From positions 1-45,563 of the forward strand of contig JASJBO010000003.1 of the NCBI GenBank assembly GCA_030066475.1: 45,563 bases of DNA, given 5' to 3'. The notes under the pieces were generated by a model, which was not told the origin of the DNA, searched no databases, and saw only the letters and a list, made by a program, of their open reading frames with translations. How positions within the stretch are numbered: position 1 is the first letter of the stretch; every line of letters starts with the position of its first letter. The translations under genes and the position numbers were made by a program. This document shows, piece after piece, positions 26,201 to 34,063 of the stretch. This DNA comes from Myxococcota bacterium (GTDB lineage Bacteria; Myxococcota_A; UBA9160; PR03).

Positions 26201-26410
26201 CTCCTCCACGCGGTTGGTGATCGACTTCTCCACCTCCTCGGGCGAGGCGCCCGGGTAGGCCACCGACACGGTGATCGTGTCGAGCTCGATGTCCGGAATG
26301 AACTCCTGGGTGAGGGTGGGCAGCGTCAGGAGTCCGGCCAGCACGATGACCAGCAGCACCAGGTTGGCGGCGACGTGGTTCTCGGCGAACCACGCGATCG
26401 AGCGGTTCAC
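23210..26410 (-). CDS. RND efflux transporter permease (HAE1/AcrB type)
   Basis: A 1066-residue inner-membrane proton-driven exporter subunit, full length for the family. The N-terminus shows VAANLVLLVIVLAGL, then the first periplasmic loop (VSVAYPGASPEEVEKSI). The central membrane block contains GIVVDDAIVVGENTH with the paired Asp residues that relay protons. GPMGRMSRAVPLVV and the C-terminal ALSGVVVNASLVLVDAANQRR and ILLTSLTTFAGLTPLM are also typical. It forms a complex with the adaptor encoded upstream; no outer-membrane factor gene is nearby. GTG 26410 overlaps the adaptor stop codon (GTGA). Expression is probably controlled by the TetR operator at 27707-27728. Confidence 0.94.
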   Translation of the reverse strand: MNRSIAWFAENHVAANLVLLVIVLAGLLTLPTLTQEFIPDIELDTITVSVAYPGASPEEVEKSITNRVEEEIHGLAGIKRVRSVSAEGLATVTAELLAGEDVRHRLDDVRAAVDRIDTFPEDAEEPTVQQLEIRNRVLNLAVAGDVDGWTLKRVAQQVRDEIVALPGVTDAELRLDRPYEISIEVSEAALRQFGLSFDDVTRAVRQSSLDLPGGTVKTEGGEILLRAKGQAYDHRDFEAISLVSRRDGTRLTLGDVATVIDGFAESDQSARFDGVPSLLVEVSRSGDQKSLAIAEAVHVYVAEAQARLPAGIALTIWQDDSQILRDRLDTMLRNARGGFVLVVAILALFLRLRLAFWVSLGIPLSFLGAITLLPSLDVTINFVSLVGFIVVLGIVVDDAIVVGENTHTWQQRTGEKLRGAILGAQTIVVPVIFGVLTTVAAFTPLLALPGPMGRMSRAVPLVVIACLVFSVLEAMWILPAHLGHGSAPLDAAPSNPISRGWRTMQDRIAAALEDLIERGYRPLLRRALEWRLLTVAIALGLLLVTVGVLAGGWLRFLFITPVEADVISARLTMAQGTPAHVTAAAIDGLEDAALAVRAEVDATTPPDAPSVFTHVLAIVGEQPSRDFEGPAPGLGGGHLSAGNEGEVQVEVVSFKQRDVEVAELASRWRERVGAIPGAVELVFQSSLVTSGAPIEIELSGPELGRLRAGAAAVKQLLAGYPGVFDITDSFRGGKQELEYQILPAGEALGITMADLARQLRQGFYGEEAQSVQRGRDEVKVMVRYPAAQRRALEDVEQVRIRSADGGEVPFASVARARLGTGFSTIRHVDRRRVVSVTADVDIAVANANQIVADLKRGALERALASYHGVQYSFEGEQAEQRDFLSAMGRGYAVALLVIFTLLAVPLRSYVQPLVIMSAIPFGLVGAAWGHVLLGLDFTMYSILGLVALSGVVVNASLVLVDAANQRRAEGADVEHAVTEAAVSRFRAILLTSLTTFAGLTPLMLETSMQARFMIPMAVSIAFGVVFASFITLFLVPASSLLLDDVGAWLGRSRAPAPLPEPVRGGR

Positions 26411-27666
26411 GAGGCGGTGTCGCCGGAGGCGTCGGCGACCGTCTCGCGGTCGGCGGCCGTGGGCGCCGCCTCGATGCTGCGCACCCGCATGCCGTCGGTC
26501 GCGATCTCGAGCGGCGAGACCACCACGCGCTCGTCGGCGTCGAGGCCCGCCCGCACCCAGGCGCGCTCGCGGTCGGTGCGCACGACCTCGACGCGCCGCA
26601 CGCGGAGGCGCTCCTCGGCGTCCACCACCAGCACCTCGTCGCGGCGGCGCAGCGCCGTGCGCGGCAGCTCGAACACGTCGTCGACGCGCCGACCGCGGAT
26701 CGAGGCCTCGACGAACAGGCCGATCTCGAGCGGCGGCTGCTCGGGATCCTCGCTGCGCCCGTACGGGTCGTCGACGCGCGCGACCACGTGCAGCATGCGG
26801 CTCTGTGGATCGAGCGCGCCCTCGACCCGCACCAGCCGCCCGCGCCAGGTGCGCTCGGCGCCGGCGAAGCGGGCGGACAGCAGCACCTCGGGGCCCTCGA
26901 ACATCGGCGCGTCGGGCGCCACCTCGGCGTCTTCGGCCGGGGGCCCCGGACGTGTCTCGCGAAAGCCGAGCGGCAGCTCGAGATGCGCGAGGTCCGCGTC
27001 GGTGATCGGGAGACGCACCTCGGCGTAGTCCACCGAGAACACGCGCGCGACGGGCTGGCCGCGGGTCACGAACTGGCCGACCCCGATGTGGCGCTCGCGC
27101 ACGCGGCCCACGAACGGCGCCACGATCCGGGTGCGCTCCAGGTCGAGCTCGGCGCGCGCCAGGGCCGAGCGGGCCTCGCGCACGTTCGCCTCGGCCGTGG
27201 CCTGCGCGTGCTCGGCCTCGTCGAGCCGGGCCTCGCTGGCTGCGCCCGAGCGGCGCATCGACCGCTGCCGCGCGAGGGTGGCCGCGGCCAGCTTCTCGTC
27301 GGCGAGCGCCCGCGCCAGCGCGGCACCGGCCCGTTCGAGCGCCACCTCGTAGTCGCGCGCCTCGATGCGCGCCAGCACGTCGCCCGCCTCGAAGAACCCG
27401 CCGGCGGCGGAGCGGGGCGAGACCCAGACGATGCGCCCGGCGACCTCCGTGACCAGATCGCTCTCCGTGCGCGGGGCGACCTCGCCCTGCGCCGATACCC
27501 ACAGCTGCACCGGGCCGCGCGCGGTGCGCACCACCTCGACGGGCGGGACGGGGAGCTGAGGCCGGTTCGACTCCGGCGACGGGCGCACCGCGACGAGCGC
27601 GACCATCACGGCGCTGGCCGCGGTCACGACCACGAGAGGCAGCACGACCTTCGGGCTGGTCTTCAA
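26407..27666 (-). CDS. RND efflux periplasmic adaptor (membrane fusion protein)
   Basis: A periplasmic adaptor of 419 residues from TTG 27666, or 436 from ATG 27717. It has an N-terminal membrane anchor (VVLPLVVVTAASAVMVALVAV), a barrel-sandwich half-motif (GRIVWVSPRSAAGGFFEAGDVLARIEARDYEV), a coiled-coil hairpin rich in Ala/Arg/Glu (residues about 100-170) and the second half-motif IVAPFVGRVRERHIGVGQFVTRGQP. A C-terminal domain follows. I prefer TTG 27666 because a TTGACT-N17-GATACT promoter lies between the two candidate starts: a transcript from it cannot include ATG 27717. The upstream ATG also lies inside the TetR operator. Coupled to the permease by GTGA overlap. Confidence 0.88.
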   Translation of the reverse strand: MKTSPKVVLPLVVVTAASAVMVALVAVRPSPESNRPQLPVPPVEVVRTARGPVQLWVSAQGEVAPRTESDLVTEVAGRIVWVSPRSAAGGFFEAGDVLARIEARDYEVALERAGAALARALADEKLAAATLARQRSMRRSGAASEARLDEAEHAQATAEANVREARSALARAELDLERTRIVAPFVGRVRERHIGVGQFVTRGQPVARVFSVDYAEVRLPITDADLAHLELPLGFRETRPGPPAEDAEVAPDAPMFEGPEVLLSARFAGAERTWRGRLVRVEGALDPQSRMLHVVARVDDPYGRSEDPEQPPLEIGLFVEASIRGRRVDDVFELPRTALRRRDEVLVVDAEERLRVRRVEVVRTDRERAWVRAGLDADERVVVSPLEIATDGMRVRSIEAAPTAADRETVADASGDTAS

Positions 27667-27695
27667 ATCCGAGCACTTCCGCGGGCGCAGGCCGG

Positions 27696-27724
27696 AGTAT
27701 CGGAATCTCGTTGACATCAGTCAA
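27696..27724 (-). promoter_or_regulatory. Sigma70-type promoter of the RND operon
   Basis: On the minus strand TTGACT (27719-27724) and GATACT (27696-27701) are separated by 17 nt. It is the best promoter match in the window. Its -35 box is one arm of the TetR-type palindrome. Confidence 0.65.
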
Positions 27725-27728
27725 TGAG
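27707..27728. promoter_or_regulatory. TetR-type operator palindrome
   Basis: A core of TTGAC (27711-27715), N4, GTCAA (27720-27724) is extended to 9-bp arms with a single mismatch (CTCGTTGAC and GTCAATGAG). It lies between divergent tetR-like and RND adaptor genes and covers both -35 boxes. Binding would repress both directions, as for many TetR/AcrR regulators of pumps. Confidence 0.7.
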
Positions 27729-27740
27729 TTCGGCTAATTC
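27711..27740 (+). promoter_or_regulatory. Promoter of the tetR-like gene
   Basis: TTGACA (27711-27716), 18-nt spacer, TAATTC (27735-27740). The -35 box is within the palindrome, which allows autorepression. A transcript would start near 27747, after the most upstream candidate ATG (27724). Confidence 0.5.
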
Positions 27741-27747
27741 CCATCCA

Positions 27748-28392
27748 ATGCCGCGCGCGGCCATCCAGCGCCAGGGGCAGATGCCCCCCCAGGGGTCTCC
27801 GCGGCGCTCCCAGCGGGAGCGCCAGCGGGCCGAGACCCGGGAGCGGATCTTCGCGGCGGCCCTGGACGAGTTTCGGCGGGTCGGCGCCGCGGCTGCAGAG
27901 ATCCCGCGCATCGCGGCGGCGGCCGGCGTGGTGCGGGGCACGGTCTACTACCACTTCCCTACCAAGGACGACGTCCTGCGCGAGCTGAGCCAGCGCGTGC
28001 AGCGGCAGGTGGCCGGGTCGCTGCGCGAGCTGCGCGCGGCCGAGGCGCCGATCGCCGAGGTGCTCGCCCGGCTTGCCGCGCGCACGCACGAGATCGCGGC
28101 GGAGCTGGGCGAGGTGCACCTGCTGGGCGACCTGATGGCGCTCCACGTGCGCGCTCCGATCGCGCCCGAGCCCGAGGACGAGGGCTCTCCGCTCGAGGAG
28201 GAGCTAACGCTCCAGCTCGGCGCGGCGATCCGCCGCGGCGAGGTGCCCGCCGACCACGCACCCGAGGCGCTGGCCCGGCTCGTGCTCAACAGCCTGTTCG
28301 GGCTGATGGCGGGGTCCCGCGCCGGGGAGAGCGACCGGGCGAGCGATCTCGATCTGATGGTCGACGTCTTCGCGCGCGCGCTGCGCGCCTAG
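27748..28392 (+). CDS. TetR/AcrR family transcriptional regulator
   Basis: A regulator of 214 residues from ATG 27748. The N-terminal helix-turn-helix is clear: RERIFAAALDEFRRVG, then IPRIAAAAGVVRGTVYYHFPTKDDVLREL. The C-terminal ligand domain is helical and acidic in part (PEPEDEGSPLEEE). It is divergent from the RND pump genes and very probably binds the palindrome at 27707-27728 to repress the pump and itself. The longest ORF starts at ATG 27724, inside the palindrome and ahead of the predicted transcription start; ATG 27748 (near-leaderless) or ATG 27781 (AGGGG just upstream) is more likely. Ligand unknown. Confidence 0.88.
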   Translation: MPRAAIQRQGQMPPQGSPRRSQRERQRAETRERIFAAALDEFRRVGAAAAEIPRIAAAAGVVRGTVYYHFPTKDDVLRELSQRVQRQVAGSLRELRAAEAPIAEVLARLAARTHEIAAELGEVHLLGDLMALHVRAPIAPEPEDEGSPLEEELTLQLGAAIRRGEVPADHAPEALARLVLNSLFGLMAGSRAGESDRASDLDLMVDVFARALRA

Positions 28393-28447
28393 CGACAGCG
28401 TCGGGCGCGGCGTGCCGTCGCCGGATCGGGTGGTGGAGTCCTCGGTG

Positions 28448-30940
28448 TCACGGTGCCGGGGCCCGCGCGCGGCGCGTGTACAGCTCGGCGGCCAGCCAGG
28501 AGGCGAGCACGCCGGCCGCGATGCAGCCCCAGGTCCAGGGCTCGATCCACTCGAGGCCGAGCAGGCGCCGCAGCGCCGGCGTCCACAGCAGCAGCGGCTG
28601 GGCCAGCACGCTCCCGATCACGATGGCGTCGAGCGTCGGGTTGCGCAGCGGAGCCATCGTGAGCTGGCGCGACGGGTACACGAACGCGAGCTGGGCGAGC
28701 GTCTCGTAGAGGAACACGGCCGTGCGGGTCGCGACCGCCGTCAGGCCCAGCTTCGGGAGCCCCGCCAGCAGGCCCAGCCCCACGCCCGCCTTGACCGCGC
28801 CGGTGAGCAGCACGAAGCGCAGGGCGGGGCGGTCGAGCAGCGCCGCGTCCCGCGGGCGCGGCGCGCGCTCCATCACGCCCGGCGTGCGGTCGAGGCCCAC
28901 GGCCAGCGCCGGCGGGCCATCGGCGATGATGTTGACCCACAGGAGCTGGGCCGCCGTGAGCGGCACCAGCAGCACGCCGGCCGCATCGCGCCAGTCGAAC
29001 ACCGCCGCGCCCAGCGCGCCGATCGACACCAGCAGCACCAGCGCCACGTTGGTCGAGAACAGGAAGCGGATGAAGGTCTGGATGTTCTCGTAGATGTTGC
29101 GGCCCTCGTCGATGGCCGCGACGATCGTCGCGAAGTTGTCGTCGAGCAGGACGAGGTCGGCGACCTCGCGGCTCACGTCGCTGCCGCGCTGGCCCATCGC
29201 GACGCCCACGTCCGCGCGCTTCAGCGCGGGCGCGTCGTTCACGCCATCGCCGGTCATGGCCACCACTTCGCCGCGCTGCTCGAGCGCCTCCACCAGCTCG
29301 AGCTTGTGCTCGGGCGTCACGCGCGCGAACACGTTGGTCGAGGCGACCAGCTCGCTGCGCGCCTCGGCATCGAGGCGGTCGAACTCGTCGCCCGTCACGA
29401 CGCGGTCGCCCTCGATCCCGATCTGCCGCGCCACCGCGCCCGCCGTCGCCGGGTGGTCGCCCGTGACCATCAGCACGCGGACGCCGGCCGCCACCGCGCC
29501 GCGCACCGCGTCGGGGACCTCCGCGCGCGGCGGGTCCCAGAACAGCACCAGTCCGAGCCAGGCCAGCTCCGACTCGGCGTCGCCCGGGCGCCACGCCAGT
29601 CCCAGCACGCGGTGGCCCTGCCCGGCGCCCGCCAGCGCCCGCTCCGCCCAGGCGCGCCGCTCGGCCTCGGGCAGGTCGGCGCGCTCCAGCAGCACCTCGG
29701 GTGCCCCCTTGAAGTAGCTGATCGTCTCACCGTCCTCGCGCACGGTGGCGCGCATGAACTTCCAGGCGCTGTCGAAGGCGCGGGTGCTCTGGCGCGGGCA
29801 GCGCAGGTGCAGTGCGATCGGGTCGACGCCCTGCTCGCGCGCGTAGTCGAACAGCCCGGTCTCGAGCGGGTCGCCCGCGCCGGTCTCGGGCTCGGCGTCG
29901 CTCGCCAGCACCATCGCGCGCAGCGCCCGCGGCGTGTCGGGCGTGTCGATCGCGCGCACCAGCATGCGGTTCTCGGTCAGCGTCCCGGTCTTGTCGGTGG
30001 CGATCACCGTCACCGAGCCCAGCGCCTCGACGGCCGCGAGCTTGCGCACGACGGCGCGGCGCCGCGACATGCGCTCGACGCCGAGCGCCAGCGTCAGGGC
30101 CAGGACGGCGGGCAGGCCCTCGGGCACCGCTGCCACCGCCAGCGCCACCGCCCAGATGAACGCATCGTCGAGGCGGCCCCAGCCCTCGGCCCAGACGCTG
30201 CCGGCCACGAGCAGCACCGCGAGTGCCATCACCCAGCGCGCCACCTGGCTCCCGAACACGTCGAGGCGCTGCTCGAGTGGCGTGCGGTCGGCGCGCACGC
30301 GCCCCAGCGCGCCCGCGATCCGCCCCATCGAGCTGGCCGGCCCCGTGTCGGTGACCCCGGCGTAGGCGCTGCCGCGCACCACGAGCGTGCCGGAGAAGAT
30401 GGCGTCCTCCACGCCCTTCTCGACGGGCACCGACTCGCCCGTGAGCAGCGACTCGTCCACCAGCAGTCCCGTCTCGTCCAGGACCCGCGCGTCGGCCGGG
30501 ATCCGGCCACCGGCCGCGACGCGGACGGCGTCGCCCGGGACCAGCTCGCGACTGGGGAGGCGGACCAGCCTCCCGTCGCGGAGCACCTGCGTGCGCGGCG
30601 CCTCGAGCTCGCGCAGTCGCGCCAGCGCGTCCTCGGCGCGGTACTCCTGCCAGACGCCGAGGAACGCGTTGAGGGCGAGGATGGCGCCGATCGCGATCGA
30701 CTCGAACGGGACGCCGCGCGTTTCTTCGAGCAGCCAGATGGCCAGGTCGACCGCCAGCGCGAACAGCAGCACGTAGATGAGCGCGCTCCGCAGCTGCCGC
30801 ACGACGCGGCGCCACAGCGCGGGGGGCGGCGTCTCCGGCAGCTCGTTCGGTCCGACCTGCCGGAGGCGACGCTGCGCCTCGGCGCTCGAGAGGCCGCGCG
30901 CGCTCGCACTCGGTTCGGCAGGCGAGTGGGGTCGTTCCAT
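28448..30940 (-). CDS. P2-type cation-transporting ATPase (Ca2+/Mn2+ SPCA/PMR1-like)
   Basis: An 830-residue P-type ATPase. In order: N-terminal region, TM1-2 ([19 protein letters not shown]), actuator TGES motif ([11 protein letters not shown]), TM4 [19 protein letters not shown], phosphorylation site DKTGTLTEN (Asp316), hinge [26 protein letters not shown]5-6 [12 protein letters not shown] and [20 protein letters not shown] and the Asn/Asp of TM6 are the Ca2+ site II ligands. The TM5 Glu of two-site pumps such as SERCA is replaced (TNVAL), as in single-site PMR1/SPCA pumps. It should export Ca2+ or Mn2+. No ribosome site precedes ATG 30940 clearly. It converges with the tetR-like gene and is probably not part of the RND operon. 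Confidence 0.9.
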   Translation of the reverse strand: MERPHSPAEPSASARGLSSAEAQRRLRQVGPNELPETPPPALWRRVVRQLRSALIYVLLFALAVDLAIWLLEETRGVPFESIAIGAILALNAFLGVWQEYRAEDALARLRELEAPRTQVLRDGRLVRLPSRELVPGDAVRVAAGGRIPADARVLDETGLLVDESLLTGESVPVEKGVEDAIFSGTLVVRGSAYAGVTDTGPASSMGRIAGALGRVRADRTPLEQRLDVFGSQVARWVMALAVLLVAGSVWAEGWGRLDDAFIWAVALAVAAVPEGLPAVLALTLALGVERMSRRRAVVRKLAAVEALGSVTVIATDKTGTLTENRMLVRAIDTPDTPRALRAMVLASDAEPETGAGDPLETGLFDYAREQGVDPIALHLRCPRQSTRAFDSAWKFMRATVREDGETISYFKGAPEVLLERADLPEAERRAWAERALAGAGQGHRVLGLAWRPGDAESELAWLGLVLFWDPPRAEVPDAVRGAVAAGVRVLMVTGDHPATAGAVARQIGIEGDRVVTGDEFDRLDAEARSELVASTNVFARVTPEHKLELVEALEQRGEVVAMTGDGVNDAPALKRADVGVAMGQRGSDVSREVADLVLLDDNFATIVAAIDEGRNIYENIQTFIRFLFSTNVALVLLVSIGALGAAVFDWRDAAGVLLVPLTAAQLLWVNIIADGPPALAVGLDRTPGVMERAPRPRDAALLDRPALRFVLLTGAVKAGVGLGLLAGLPKLGLTAVATRTAVFLYETLAQLAFVYPSRQLTMAPLRNPTLDAIVIGSVLAQPLLLWTPALRRLLGLEWIEPWTWGCIAAGVLASWLAAELYTRRARAPAP

Positions 30941-30962
30941 CGGCGCTCGAGCCGCGCGCGCG

Positions 30963-31343
30963 TCAGTCCGTGGCGCTGGGGCTTCCGAGCTCGAGGTCGA
31001 GCGACTTGACGCCGTCGCCCTCGGGCACCGTGGCCGGCTCCTCGACGGAGAGCTCGAGCTCCTGTCTCGCATCGCCCGCGCCCGTGCGGCGCTGTACCGG
31101 GTCGAGCCGCGGCGCGCTCGGCCGCCCCCACGAGGCCGGACACTTGGGCCCGTCGCAGACGAAGCGTCCCGTCCTCACGGACGAACGCGGGCGGTGCGCC
31201 GGGCGCTTGCCCGCTGCCGTCGCCTTGCGCTTGTGCTTGTAGCCACCGCCGCCGACGGCGCCGGCCTCCGGCGCGGGACCACCCACCCCGACCAGGAGGG
31301 CGGCTGCGAGGATCGCGATCGTGGTCGCGCGGACGCGGCGCAT
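30963..31343 (-). CDS. Small secreted hypothetical protein
   Basis: A 126-residue protein with a clear signal peptide (MRRVRATTIAILAAALLVGVGG, cut around AGA). The mature part starts with a Gly/Lys-rich stretch (GGGGYKHKRKATAAGKR), has a pair of Cys residues (FVCDGPKCPASWG) that may form a disulfide, and ends with an acidic tail. I do not recognise a family. A TATCCT box lies about 20 nt before ATG 31343, with GGAGCCGGGAG between. It ends 22 bp before the ATPase start and could be co-transcribed with it. Confidence 0.6.
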   Translation of the reverse strand: MRRVRATTIAILAAALLVGVGGPAPEAGAVGGGGYKHKRKATAAGKRPAHRPRSSVRTGRFVCDGPKCPASWGRPSAPRLDPVQRRTGAGDARQELELSVEEPATVPEGDGVKSLDLELGSPSATD

Positions 31344-31483
31344 GGCTGGCTGCTCCCGGCTCCAGGATATCGCGCGCGCCAGCCCGCGGTCACCCCGCGG
31401 CTCGCCGCGTCCCTCGTCCCCGGTGGCGCGCCGCCACTGGCGTGCCACCATGGTTGCCCACTCGAGACCCCGGAGGAGACGGC

Positions 31484-31765
31484 ATGCCCAGCGTCGTGGC
31501 CACGCTCAAGGTGAAGGAAGACATGATCGACGAGGCGAAGGCGTTCCTGACGCGGCTCGCCAAGGACACGCTGGAGAAGGAGCCCGGCACGCTGGCCTAT
31601 ACCGTCCACCAGCGCAAGGACGACGCCGCGACCTTCGTGTTCTACGAGAAGTACGAGAGCGATGCCGCCCTGGCCGAGCACAGCGAGAACCTGAAGGCGG
31701 TGGGCGGCGACTTCGTGAAGATCCTGGCCGGCGCCCCGGAGATCGTGTTCCTGGACGAGCTCTGA
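31484..31765 (+). CDS. Antibiotic biosynthesis monooxygenase (ABM) family protein
   Basis: A 93-residue ferredoxin-like ABM-fold protein. MPSVVATLKVKEDMIDEAKAF, EPGTLAYTVHQRKDD and FVFYEKYESDAALAEHSE are the hallmark strands and helices. Family members act as quinol monooxygenases or heme oxygenases; specificity cannot be told. CGGAGGAGACGGC precedes ATG 31484, an excellent ribosome site. Its stop lies 4 bp from the stop codon of the convergent aminotransferase gene. Confidence 0.88.
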   Translation: MPSVVATLKVKEDMIDEAKAFLTRLAKDTLEKEPGTLAYTVHQRKDDAATFVFYEKYESDAALAEHSENLKAVGGDFVKILAGAPEIVFLDEL

Positions 31766-31769
31766 GCCC

Positions 31770-32933
31770 TCACAGGAACGCCAGCACCCGCTCGGCGTCC
31801 TCCCGTGAATTGAAGTAGTGCGCGCTGCCCCAGAGCGCGCCCTCGCGTGCGCCGATCACGATGCGCTCGCGGAGCATGCGCGCCGCGAGCGCTTCGGCAT
31901 CCACACCCGCGGGCGGCTCGAGCAGCAGCACGCCCGACCAGGCGTCGCCGCCGCGCGGGCTGCGCGGCCGCCCACCGGCCGCGCGGAAGCCCTCGCAGAG
32001 CCGGTCGGTCACGGCCTTGATCCGGGCGGCGATCGGCGCCGCCCCAACCCGCGCGTGGAGCTCGAGGCTGGCCCCGAGCGCAGCGATGCCGAGCGCGTTG
32101 CGCGAGCCCTCCTCGACGCGCCGCGCGGCGTCGAGCGGACACACCCGGTAGGGGTCGCCGCGCGCGTGCAGGGTCTCCGCGTCGCGCATGCCCGTGACGC
32201 CGAGGTGCGTCGGCAGCAGCTCGCCGAGCCGCTCGCGCCGGACGTAGAGCACCCCCGTGCCCGACACGCCGAGCAGCCACTTGTGTGCCCCGGCAGCCAG
32301 GAAGTCGACGCCGGCCGACCGCACGTCGATCGGCAGCGCGCCGAGGCCCTGGATGCCGTCGACGACGAAGAGCACACCGGCCGGCCCGAGCACCCGGCCG
32401 ATCGCCGCCAGGTCGGCACGCGCGCCGGTGTCGTAGCGCACCCACGAGAGCGCGACGGCGCGGGTCGCGGGGCGCAGCTCGGCGGCCACCCGCTCGGCCG
32501 TGATGCAGCCGTGCGCGTCGGGCTCGGCCACGCGCACGCGCAGCCCGCGATGGGCCGCGCCCTGGAACGCGTGCACCACGCTGCGGTACTCGCCGGCGAA
32601 GGTCAGCAGCTCGTCGCCCGGCCGCCAGTCGACGAGGTCGGCCACCAGGCACAGCCCCTCGCCGGTGTTGCGCACGAAGGCGATCTCGTCGGCGCCGGCG
32701 CCGACCAGCGCCGCGACCTGGGCGCGCACGGTCTCGACCCCCGCGTCGAGACGCATCGCGCCGCCGAAGCCCTCGCGCAGCAGGTCGACCGACGCGCGCA
32801 GGCGCTCGCGCGTGGGCTCCGGCAGCAGCGCCTGGCCGTTCGTCGCGAGGTAGGTGGTGCGCTCGAGCTCCGGGAACAGGCGGCGCGCCTCGTCCGGCGA
32901 GAGCGCGCCGGCGGCGGGCTCAGCTCCGGCCAA
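31770..32933 (-). CDS. Class V aminotransferase (PLP enzyme)
   Basis: A 387-residue fold-type I PLP enzyme of the class V/cysteine desulfurase-like group. YLATNGQALLP opens the conserved core; ALSWVRYDTGARADL, FVVDGIQGLGALPIDV (PLP-pyridine Asp) and the Schiff-base Lys218 in AAGAHKWLLG follow. SRNALGIAALGASLEL is also typical. No active-site Cys of desulfurases is obvious, so a transaminase, kynureninase-like or isopenicillin-N-epimerase-like role is more likely. The TTG start at 32933 overlaps the alcohol dehydrogenase stop by 14 nt, implying one operon. Confidence 0.85.
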   Translation of the reverse strand: MAGAEPAAGALSPDEARRLFPELERTTYLATNGQALLPEPTRERLRASVDLLREGFGGAMRLDAGVETVRAQVAALVGAGADEIAFVRNTGEGLCLVADLVDWRPGDELLTFAGEYRSVVHAFQGAAHRGLRVRVAEPDAHGCITAERVAAELRPATRAVALSWVRYDTGARADLAAIGRVLGPAGVLFVVDGIQGLGALPIDVRSAGVDFLAAGAHKWLLGVSGTGVLYVRRERLGELLPTHLGVTGMRDAETLHARGDPYRVCPLDAARRVEEGSRNALGIAALGASLELHARVGAAPIAARIKAVTDRLCEGFRAAGGRPRSPRGGDAWSGVLLLEPPAGVDAEALAARMLRERIVIGAREGALWGSAHYFNSREDAERVLAFL

Positions 32934-33972
32934 GCTCCACCACCACCTTGATCTCGTCGGCCCCGGCCGCGAGCTCGGGCAGCATCGTCGGCACTGCCTC
33001 GATGTCGATCCGACGGGTCACGAGCGCCGCCCCGTCCACGCGGCCCGCGCTCACCAGCTCCAGCGCGGCGCGCAGGTCGTCGCGCGAGCAGCCGATGCTG
33101 GTGCGGATCGTCAGCTCCTTCACCAGCCAGGCGACGGGTCGCACCTCGACGGGGTCGAGGCACACGCCCATCAGCACGCAGGTCCCGCCGGGCCGCGTCC
33201 AGCGGAACGCCGACTGGATCGTCTCCGGCAGGCCCGCCGCCTCGACGACCAGGTCGGCGCCGTGCGGGAACGCAGCCCGCAGCTCGCTGCGCACGTCCTC
33301 CTCGGACGGGTGCAGCACCCGCTCGGCGCCGAGCGCTGCCGCCGCCGCGCGCCGGCGCTCGCGCGCCTCCACCACCCACACGCGCTCGACCCCGCGCCGT
33401 CGTGCGGCGATCAGACACGACAGGCCGATCGGTCCCGCGCCGATCACCACCGCGCTGCGCGCCTCGCCGACCTCGGGGAACGCCAGGCAGCGCAGCCCGT
33501 TGGCGAGCGGCTCGCAGAAGGCGATCGCCGCCGGATCGCAGGGCGCGTCGCTGCGCAGGAAGTTGGCGGCCGGCGCCACCAGGAACTCGCTGAAGCCGCC
33601 CTGATCGCTGCTGCCCAGGCCCTGCTCGTGCTGACAGTAGTGCGCGAGGCCGGCGCGGCAGCGCTCGCACTGGCCGCACGGAACGCCCGCGCTCACCGCC
33701 CCGAGGTCGCCGGGCGCCAGGCCCGCCACGCCCTCGCCCAGGGCCGCCACCTCGCCGGCGATCTCGTGGCCCAGGACCACGCCGGTGCCGAAGATGCCGT
33801 CCTTCCAGGCGTGCAGGTCGGAGCCGCAGATGCCGGTGGCGCGCACCCGCACCAGCACCTCGCCCGGGCCCGGCGCGGGGACGGGGCGCTCCTCGACCCG
33901 CAGCGCCTCCGGGGCGCTCAGCACGACGGCCCGCATTCGGTCGGGCAGGGGAGAAGGGCTCTGCTGCGCCAT
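32920..33972 (-). CDS. Zinc-dependent alcohol dehydrogenase (MDR family)
   Basis: A 350-residue medium-chain dehydrogenase. The catalytic zinc ligands start with Cys49 in ATGICGSDLHAW and GHEIAGEV. The four-Cys structural zinc lobe is VPCGQCERCRAGLAHYCQ. The nucleotide fold is VVIGAGPIGLSCLIAARRRG, probably for NAD. It resembles sorbitol, threonine and butanediol dehydrogenases. ATG 33972 has no ribosome site, but TACCGT is 8 nt upstream, suggesting leaderless translation; ATG 33936 (MRAVVLS) is an alternative. It is the first gene of the pair with the aminotransferase: oxidation of an alcohol then transamination is a plausible sequence, but is inference. Confidence 0.9.
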   Translation of the reverse strand: MAQQSPSPLPDRMRAVVLSAPEALRVEERPVPAPGPGEVLVRVRATGICGSDLHAWKDGIFGTGVVLGHEIAGEVAALGEGVAGLAPGDLGAVSAGVPCGQCERCRAGLAHYCQHEQGLGSSDQGGFSEFLVAPAANFLRSDAPCDPAAIAFCEPLANGLRCLAFPEVGEARSAVVIGAGPIGLSCLIAARRRGVERVWVVEARERRRAAAAALGAERVLHPSEEDVRSELRAAFPHGADLVVEAAGLPETIQSAFRWTRPGGTCVLMGVCLDPVEVRPVAWLVKELTIRTSIGCSRDDLRAALELVSAGRVDGAALVTRRIDIEAVPTMLPELAAGADEIKVVVELGRS

Positions 33973-33980
33973 CGCGGGCG

Positions 33981-33986
33981 ACGGTA
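33981..33986 (-). promoter_or_regulatory. -10-like TACCGT box, leaderless-type
   Basis: On the minus strand TACCGT ends 8 nt before ATG 33972; the spacer CGCCCGCG is not a ribosome site. Confidence 0.45.
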
Positions 33987-34063
33987 GCACCGCGCCGGCC
34001 GGCTTCGGATAGGGTCTGGGCGGAGGCGCTCGACAGACGCAGCGCGCATGCTTCTCTCCGGGG

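Noticed and set aside
23189..27028. 1279-codon plus-strand ORF antisense to the RND genes
   Set aside because: Composition (Arg, His, Gln, Glu, Asp) is that of an antisense shadow of high-GC genes; the minus strand has unmistakable RND permease and adaptor motifs.
27717..27724. Translation starts of the RND adaptor and TetR genes 6 bp apart
   Set aside because: Both lie within the operator and upstream of the predicted -10 boxes, so later in-frame starts are more likely, although this is not proven.
28412..31009. 865-codon plus-strand ORF antisense to the P-type ATPase
   Set aside because: Shadow frame; DKTGT, PEGLP and TGDGVND motifs are all on the minus strand.
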